From NCBI GenBank assembly GCA_037903475.1, contig JBAJFG010000037.1, positions 248,001 to 312,000 of the forward strand: a DNA stretch of 64,000 nucleotides, in the 5' to 3' direction. Both the position numbers and the translations under genes were made by a program. The notes beneath the pieces were generated by a model. That model was not told where the DNA came from, made no database searches, and was given only the letters and a program-made list of their open reading frames with translations. Positions 57,399 to 64,000 of this stretch are shown in pieces. Positions within the stretch are counted from its first letter, which is position 1. Each line of letters begins with the position of its first letter. The DNA comes from Ancylostoma caninum (lineage: Eukaryota; Nematoda; Chromadorea; Rhabditida; Ancylostomatidae).

Positions 57399-58834
57399 TA
57401 TTATAGAAAGTGCGCTTCACCATAAATTCTGAAACCAAAATCCTACATATCTGACACCAAAATTCTACATAATTTTGCACAGGACTTGTTTCGAAATTTT
57501 TCATAATTCCGCACTCGGCATTATTTTGACAACTATGCTGAATCGGCTAAAAGAATGTGTTTTTCAAATAATTTCAAAAATTCAAAGTATTCTATACCAT
57601 CAGCTGTAAGTAAAGTGGTCTCTCTGTTTCTTTATTCGTCTTTGTTTTTTTTGGAACATTGTTGTTGTTGTTTTCCGTTTCTTTCATCATGTGCACGTGT
57701 GTTAAATAAATAAATAGTCAACTACGTATTTGGTTATGTGTTTGCACACTACTGGGAAGTTCTGCTGGCACGAAAGTTGAGCATAATGACTTCTTTTAGA
57801 GAAGGCGAAAAAATATAAAAATCACTCCCAATCTTATCGAAATTCAAGCGTTATGGTGATAAAAGTTTGAATCTCGCAAGAAACATCGAAGAGTAATCTT
57901 TTCCATCCAATTCAAACACTGCTTGCTTCATTTTAACCGTGTGAACCGATGTGAACAGAAAGGGGATTCTCTTCAAGAGATACGACTTGTAAGCTCACGA
58001 ATTAGAGTAGCCATCAGTAGGTATCCAAAAACTGAACAAATACTGAATGAAATAAAGAAAGAATAATACACTAAAGATAAAAAGTTGCATTTGCACACAG
58101 ATGGTCTGTCCAAACCACCATATGAGAGTTCTAAGGCTTTACTTGATTGTATCAGTATGACACGGCATCTAACACCATTTCTGGAGAGGAGATATTACTG
58201 AGCGGAAGGAAGTGCTGCAGTCACGGAAACAATTGGGTAGATGTTTAAGAAACATCAAATAACTTGAAGATTTCTCCGTTTCACATGTTAATCCGCAAAA
58301 GAAAGAAGAATCACTACTTTTTTCAGATTTGGAGTTAAAATTCAGTTTTTAATTTCGGTGCATGCTAACTTGACTGTGGGGGAGCCCAGTGTGGTTCACG
58401 TTTTCCTGTGAAAATATTTCAGCCAACAGGGATGTGTTTCTTTCTTCCTCGTTAACAAGTGGTCTTTTAAAGGAAACAATCGGTACAGATGCATATTGCA
58501 TCAGCTGAAAGTACACGTTGCACTTTTTTGATCAATATCACATGTACCTTGAGTAAGAAACTGAATACTTTTCTAACAAATGGTGGTTTTATTTGAACGA
58601 GAACACTGATATACGTTGTTCTTGAAGGAAATGCTTCCTCCCCTTCTTTCAAACGTTGCAGCTGTCCAATCTTCATGAAAGAGGAAGTGAAACATAAAAT
58701 GTCAAGAATTGAAGTAGAAAAGGAAACTATTCCCATAAGAACACGAGGTCGCACGTTTGTTGCTTTTGTGAATTTTTCTGATAATGTAATTTAGGTTATA
58801 AAGATTGCCTAAAGACATAATCAGGAAAGGTTAT
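57399..58834. other. No gene recognised
   Basis: AT-rich sequence between the mariner and the second SINE copy. No motif was found. Confidence 0.5.
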
Positions 58835-59105
58835 GGGCGCTGTGGCACAGTTGCAAGAGGCTCGCTGCGCACGCACACGTTGATGGTTCGATCGCGCCCG
58901 TGGCCAGCGAAGCCATCCATCCCCTGGGGTCAGTAAATTGGTACTGGGATGAAGCACTGACTTGGTGCATTGGACGCCCCCCGCACGTAACTGTACAAGG
59001 CACATACGCATTCAATGCCTGTAGGATGTTCAGATGAAGTCGAATGCGTTTCGCGTCCCACAAATGGGTCCAATCAACGCCGACCACTTTATGCTTTATC
59101 CTTTA
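58835..59105 (+). mobile_element. tRNA-derived SINE, copy 2
   Basis: A clearer tRNA-like head than copy 1: GGGCGCTGTGGCACAGTTGC, with the A box at 58843-58860 and the B box GGTTCGATCGC at 58885-58895. A body homologous to copy 1 follows, ending CGCCGACCACTTTATGCTTT. The GGGCGC start and the GCGCCC after the B box could pair as a remnant acceptor/T stem. Confidence 0.82.
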
Positions 59106-60117
59106 CGTTTCTAGTCGAATTCAGTACATTAGGCTAATGAAAATCGGATGCTGTCCAGTTTTTGCTTAGGTCATGCAATCTGTATCAAAAATTAGGGACA
59201 CCTTAATTTTTGCTCAGAACGAAGTTCCCGTTCTTTTAATCGGTCTCTTGACCTTTGATTCAGCGGATCAAGAAACCCTGAGACACATGGTTTCACCCAG
59301 TACAATCGACAAGTTTTTATAACTTCCTAAGGAGAAAAGTCAGAAATTTCTTGTACCAAATGCATAGGGACACTTGCTGTTGAGTGATTGTTTTGCTCGG
59401 GAAGAAAATCAGCAAAAGATGGACTGATTACCAGGTGGTACTGTTTTGTTTATTGGCGCTTTACGCGTCCTGTTTGCTATATTGCAAAAGTTGTTGCTGC
59501 CGAGGTTAATCTCCGGATTGCTTCAACAACTCACAACGACATTTTTGATGACTTCATCTAGAATACACTCTCTGTAGTGGGCACTGATCTGCGTACAAAT
59601 AATCTTCAATATATTTTACATCTGGATAAGTTTTCAGAAGTCCGCTTGTTACTCCGAATCGTAGAGCTTCTGTGAGCTTAGCCATCATCAGGTGGGCTAA
59701 CTGACAAAGATGACTTAGATTTTTTTGCATGAGAATGGAGCTTCGTCGAGGACGTCATCTCAGCAGTAGTGACAAGTTATAGCCAAGGTTCTGCCAGACC
59801 TCGTTCAACCACATTTCGCAAGACGTGGATGTGGGCTGGATGTCGCGAGTTTCTTAGCCATATAGTGAGACCAAGGATTTATTTCGCAGAAGGTGCACCT
59901 TATCGGAACGTGCCTGGTCCAACCCGAAGGCAGTGGGATACGCGTACGCGTTCTTCCGTAGTCGGTGCAATCACATCTCGATCACGACCGCGACGGTTCC
60001 AAAGAAAGCCAAATTCCGAAACATGATCTCCGAATGGCCGTGTGATGTCACGCGCATTGCCGGGTGTTGTTGGAGTATAACACAGGAGCTGGAATTATAT
60101 TCCGCAGAGAGGTTCGC
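59106..60117. other. No gene recognised; may include LINE 3' flank
   Basis: Directly downstream (minus-strand sense) of the LINE fragment. The part near 59770-60117 may be its 3' untranslated tail, but no terminal signature was seen. Confidence 0.35.
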
Positions 60118-60960
60118 TCAGACGAACACGGTCGAGTCTTCTTCTTCTTCAGCGTTTGTCCCATTCGGAGACGGGTCCGCTCTACTGATCCCTTGACGCC
60201 ACTTTGCCCTATGGTGTGCATTGTCAGGATGGATCCTAACTACTTTCAGATCGGGGTGCGAAGTGTCCATACATCGTTGTTTTGGTTGCTCTTTTGGTGG
60301 CTTGCCTGGTACATCAAGATCGAATCCAATTTTGCAAATGCTGTCGTTATCAGCCTCGAGCACGTGACCGCACCATCGCAGACGTGCTTCGCGGAGCTTG
60401 TCCGTTATTGGAGCTACACCAAAACACTGTCGGATGTTCTCATTACAGAAGCTGTCAAGTCTGGTAACGCTACCCATCCGGCGTAGCAACTTCATTTTAA
60501 TGACGCTGAGCCGATGTTCTACTTCCTTGGTTGCAGCCCAACATTCAGCTCCGTACAAGGTGACAGCACGTATCAACAGTTTGATAGATCTTCGATATGA
60601 GACGTTCCGGGATGTTCTTGTCGCACACTACACCAGCCATTGAGCGCCATTCCATCCATATGGCGTTTATACGCGCTACGACTTCATGTTCATGTGTGTC
60701 GTTGTCATGAGTGAGGTTACCGTCAGACGAAACCGTTGTGCCGAGGTATTTGGATACATCGGTCTTCGGGAGATTGGCGCCATCAACTTTAATGGTGCCG
60801 CCCTCATGCATCCCTTGTTAAGTGCTCGATTTTCTTGATACTGAGACGAAAACCGAACCGTGACAGGCGCTCATTCCATGCTTGCGTTTGCAGATCTAGC
60901 TCGTGTTTATCTTCGGAGGTCAGCACCAGACGAACATGGTAGCAGTGATAATCCCGGAGG
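60118..60960 (-). pseudogene. RTE-like LINE reverse-transcriptase C-terminal fragment
   Basis: Three overlapping frames on the minus strand make up the end of a non-LTR reverse transcriptase. First, LTSEDKHELDLQTQAWNERL and SRFGFRLSIKKIEHL (60960-60810). Next, VSKYLGTTVSSDGNL and INAIWMEWRSMAGVVCDKNI (60811-60576). Last, TLYGAECWAATKEVEHRLSV, LREARLRWCGHVL and KQRCMDTSHPDLKVV (60576-60118). These are the thumb and C-terminal blocks of the family. The YADD catalytic box expected just before LTSEDK is replaced by unrelated residues (CYHVRLV). At least two frameshifts separate the blocks. 5'-truncated and dead. Confidence 0.85.
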
Positions 60961-63180
60961 CCGTTACGAGGCTGAAGCATTGCCTGGCGGGACCTGAAAC
61001 AACGTTTTACACCTACAGGTCGTTTAAGGACATCAGGACGACGAATAATCTCATTTTCTCGAACGAGGCTGGAAACATGATCCTCGTTTGGCTGCTTATA
61101 GGCCCGATAACAGATACTGTTTTGTGCAGTTCGTATCGGCAAGCAATCTCTCACTAACGTGTGGAGCGTGGTGAATGGCCCGCGAACAAGTGAGATTAAC
61201 AGCTGGGACAGTATGAACGACAGAGTGAGACGGCACCTACACAGTTACTTGGATACTCACCCTGACTTATTGCCCCAATTGCGTGACTTGGTGCCAGCCG
61301 AGTCAGGAGTAATGAAGGTAGGAATGGCATGTCTGACGGTCGGAGTAGTCGAGGACCCGCATCGGTGGTGGCAGCCGCAGAGTTTTATTGATAATTGAAG
61401 AATCGGCTGAGTCCCGTGATAACGCGCGAGGAAGTAATAGTGCCGAATACTGTCCTAAAGACAGGAAGACCGTCCGAAGCCAGCGATCTGCCCCAAAAAA
61501 AGGGCGATCAGGAATGGCAGGGTGTCAAAGTGGCGTTTGAAGAGAGTCGAAGAAAAGAAAGGAACGCAGCTTTCGAGGCGCAACCGAAAATGCCCTAGAT
61601 GAATTGGACCTGGACCATTGAACAGATGTGAGGACAGATCTCGTAAGCGTGGTGGGGGGGGGGGGGGGGCAAGTAAGATGATGATGTTAGTAACGTAGTA
61701 ACTAGTGTAAGAAAAGGAAATTAAGCGTTTGACGAGGTTTTCATTTGATTGTTTGTGTATTTGCATTGTACTGATTTGGGCGTACTGTAGTTCGCACTGG
61801 ACGTGGCCAAGTAAGTGGCGGTATCTGACGGCTATAAAGGCAGTACCGTGGATGAGTTCGGTTCTGCTTAACAAATCCATCTCTAATGGAGCCTGTGTTT
61901 CATACGTGTGCACTTGTGCCCGTAAGGGTTCGTAAACTCCGTGTTCCCCTTCTCGTCTCTTCAAGAACGAATGGGCGGAAGCAAAACCGCAACCCTTGCC
62001 AAACAAACTGCTGCTATTCTTGTACTTGAACAGTCTCGAAATGAATCGTTTCAATTGATATAAAAGTACGTGAAGAAGGTATCCGAAGAAATCTCATTGG
62101 ATTGGTGATCACCAGACTGCATATCATTGCGATGTTTCATCTCGGGCTGAGATTTCGCTAATTTCTCATTTTTTTTTTCGGAAATTCACTCCAAGAGGAA
62201 GCGTAGATTTTAGCTGATTTCGCTCGTTTTCCGTAGATTTACGTGTATTTTTCAAACGAGTTCGGGATGTTTTGAAGAGAAGAAATGTTCTCGAAATCGA
62301 ACTGATTCTGCTCGAATTTTTCAGCTCGTCTGCTCGTAACTGCAAGATGATCGAAAATTGGTAAACAACCCAACAGCGGGATTGTTGGTGTATACCATAA
62401 GTGCTCTCATGCGCTTGTGCACTGTTCAAACGTAACTACAAAATGATGCGATTTTGCTATTCTCTTATTTTTAGCATTCCCACACTAATGTAAGAAGTCA
62501 ACTTGTCTGAAGCGTATTATAAGACAAACTGCACCTCTAAGAGACGTTTTGTGTCGTCATGCGAGAAAAGGCGATTGCTTGCAAGTGCAAGCACTTGACA
62601 AGCAGCACCACCTGTTTTGGAGAATTTGGTGGAACTCTCTGAGTAATGATTAGGGAACGTTTTGCAGAGAAGCGATGTTGATTCACAACAACACAGCCAA
62701 GAAGGTATAAGAACAAACATTAGATTGTCGCAAAATCGATGTCGGATTTTCAATTTCCGAAATTTGGACTAGTACGCTTTGAAGGAAAGTGTGTTTCATT
62801 CGCAAATTTGGTATTTATTCGAAAGCTTACTTCTTCATCTTTTCGCTTTTTCATTTCCATCAGAACATTTTCACCTTTGTTGGCTTTTTTTGGAAGGGGG
62901 GGGGGGGAGTGAATTGAAGTGTAGCGTTAGAGAAAATTTGTCTCAAATTGTATCATTGCTGTGGAATAGACTTCTTCTCAGCAATTTCTGCCTTCAACAC
63001 TTTTCACTACATCGACAAGAAGACGCGAGATGGTGAGATGCTAGGCGGGTTATGAGTTGGATTATTTACAGTCGAGCTCGGTGCTGATATTGAAAGACTT
63101 CAAACTTTTGAAGCGTAAGACACCGACAAACACTTTCACCTAAGGTAGCCGCTATACTCCGCGAGGAGTTTAGCATCTTG
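60961..63180. other. No gene confirmed; GC-richer ORFs at 61159-61598
   Basis: A plus-strand frame at 61159-61398 (RRHLHSYLDTHPDLLPQLRD) and one at 61395-61598 are open but not identified. A G-run lies at about 61652-61669 and another at about 62896-62907. Confidence 0.35.
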
Positions 63181-63355
63181 CGTAGTCGTCGCCGGCGATG
63201 GCGGCCGCCAATATTGGTGACCGCTCACAATCGATTTGCACCGAAGCCGCAGTCGCCAACATTGGCGGCCGTCGATCGCCAATGTTGGCGACCAATCGAT
63301 AGGCACCGACGTCGCAGTCGCTATTATCGGCGGCCGCCGTCGCCAGCCTATGCTA
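63180..63355. repeat. GC-rich repeat block with perfect 16-bp inverted repeat
   Basis: GTCGCCAACATTGGCG (63252-63267), a 9-base spacer and its exact inverse complement (63277-63292). The flanking segments at 63228-63274 and 63293-63342 are direct repeats of each other with a 65-bp offset (CAATCGAT, GCACCGA, GTCGCAGTCGC-like, GGCGGCCG). A plus-strand frame through it is Arg-rich and repeat-derived. Confidence 0.85.
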
Positions 63356-64000
63356 CAGTCCTCAATGGCGGCAGTGTAAAAGTCTCAAAGGCTCTTCACT
63401 ATATGAGGGACAGCTGTTGAGACATTCTTCTGGACAATGTAGTAGTTTTCAGAATTTTTATTCAAAACCAGTTAAACGATTGGAGTTCTATATAGTTCAA
63501 GATGTTTTACATTACAAGCTGTGTTACAAAGATAGTATAGCAATTTTTTCTCCTAGGTAAGCATTATGAGCGCTTCTTTCCGGACGGCTCTTTCATTCCA
63601 GTGATTTCGAATTTTTTTAAAAAACGACTGCGAACTTCTACCAGAGCTAGGTGTTTCACAGTTCGAGCGGGTACGGCACACCTCACTCTGGGCGAGAATT
63701 CACCTCCTCTAAAATCTCTTGCTACGTTCAATAGCATTTCCATCACTAGGATGACTACCTATTAACAAATATGTAATCGCTCAGTTTCAACTCTATATGG
63801 CGACATTGAATGAAATAGTAGTGCTTAGTACTGGCTTGTACTGATTAATAGTTGTTTCTACTCAGTTTTAACGTCTTCCCTAAATAGCGTAATAAATATA
63901 TGCATGTATTCCCGTGCTTGGACATTTGTATGATTTTCTGAATTGTATATTTTTAACATTACAGAGGATGTTTGCAGTAGCCTGTTAGCAATCATCCTTC
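63356..64000. other. No gene recognised
   Basis: AT-rich sequence to the window edge. No motif was found. Confidence 0.5.

Noticed and set aside
1..64000. Search for CRISPR arrays, rRNA genes, operons or a novel defence-type gene cluster
   Set aside because: None is present. The window reads as animal nuclear DNA with one spliced gene and mobile-element debris.

Overview
The window looks like nuclear DNA from a parasitic roundworm, most probably a clade V strongylid of the hookworm type. The organism call is an inference. It rests on a NHR-41-like nuclear receptor gene, introns that are either about 50 bp or several kb with TTTCAG-type acceptors, and a load of mariner/Tc1, Tc5/pogo-like, RTE-type LINE, SINE and MITE copies. 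There are no bacterial operons, rRNA genes or CRISPR arrays.

The one gene I can reconstruct with confidence lies on the minus strand from about 36.4 kb down to 8.9 kb. It is an orphan nuclear receptor of the TR2/TR4 (NR2C, fly DHR78, worm NHR-41) group. Thirteen exons join with compatible phases into a 642-residue reading frame with a C4 zinc-finger DNA-binding domain and a ligand-binding domain. Twelve exons are well supported; the first is a reasoned guess. Introns 1, 2, 3 and 12 are 2.5 to 6.2 kb. They hold a tRNA-derived SINE, a tandem duplication, a GAAT microsatellite, a gag-like zinc-knuckle ORF and several GC-rich islands. A 414-bp MITE sits just upstream of exon 7.

The left flank (1 to 8.1 kb) has no intact gene. 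It carries a possible broken acidic-tailed ORF (0.7 to 1.1 kb), a Tc5/pogo-like transposase pseudogene (2.1 to 3.3 kb), a 21-bp minisatellite in two blocks around a tRNA-Ser-like pseudogene (3.8 to 4.2 kb), and a mariner-type element with matching terminal inverted repeats (5.8 to 7.1 kb).

The right flank (36.4 to 64 kb) is intergenic or a very long intron. It holds two more copies of the ~416-bp MITE, one nested inside a decayed Tc1/mariner-superfamily element. That element ends six bases from a second, nearly complete mariner. Further right are a second SINE copy, a minus-strand RTE-like LINE fragment and a GC-rich inverted repeat near 63.3 kb. No novel multi-gene system is visible. The most original observations are the three-copy TTRA-flanked MITE family with its nested transposon cluster, and the expanded acidic Ser/Thr loop in the receptor's ligand-binding domain.
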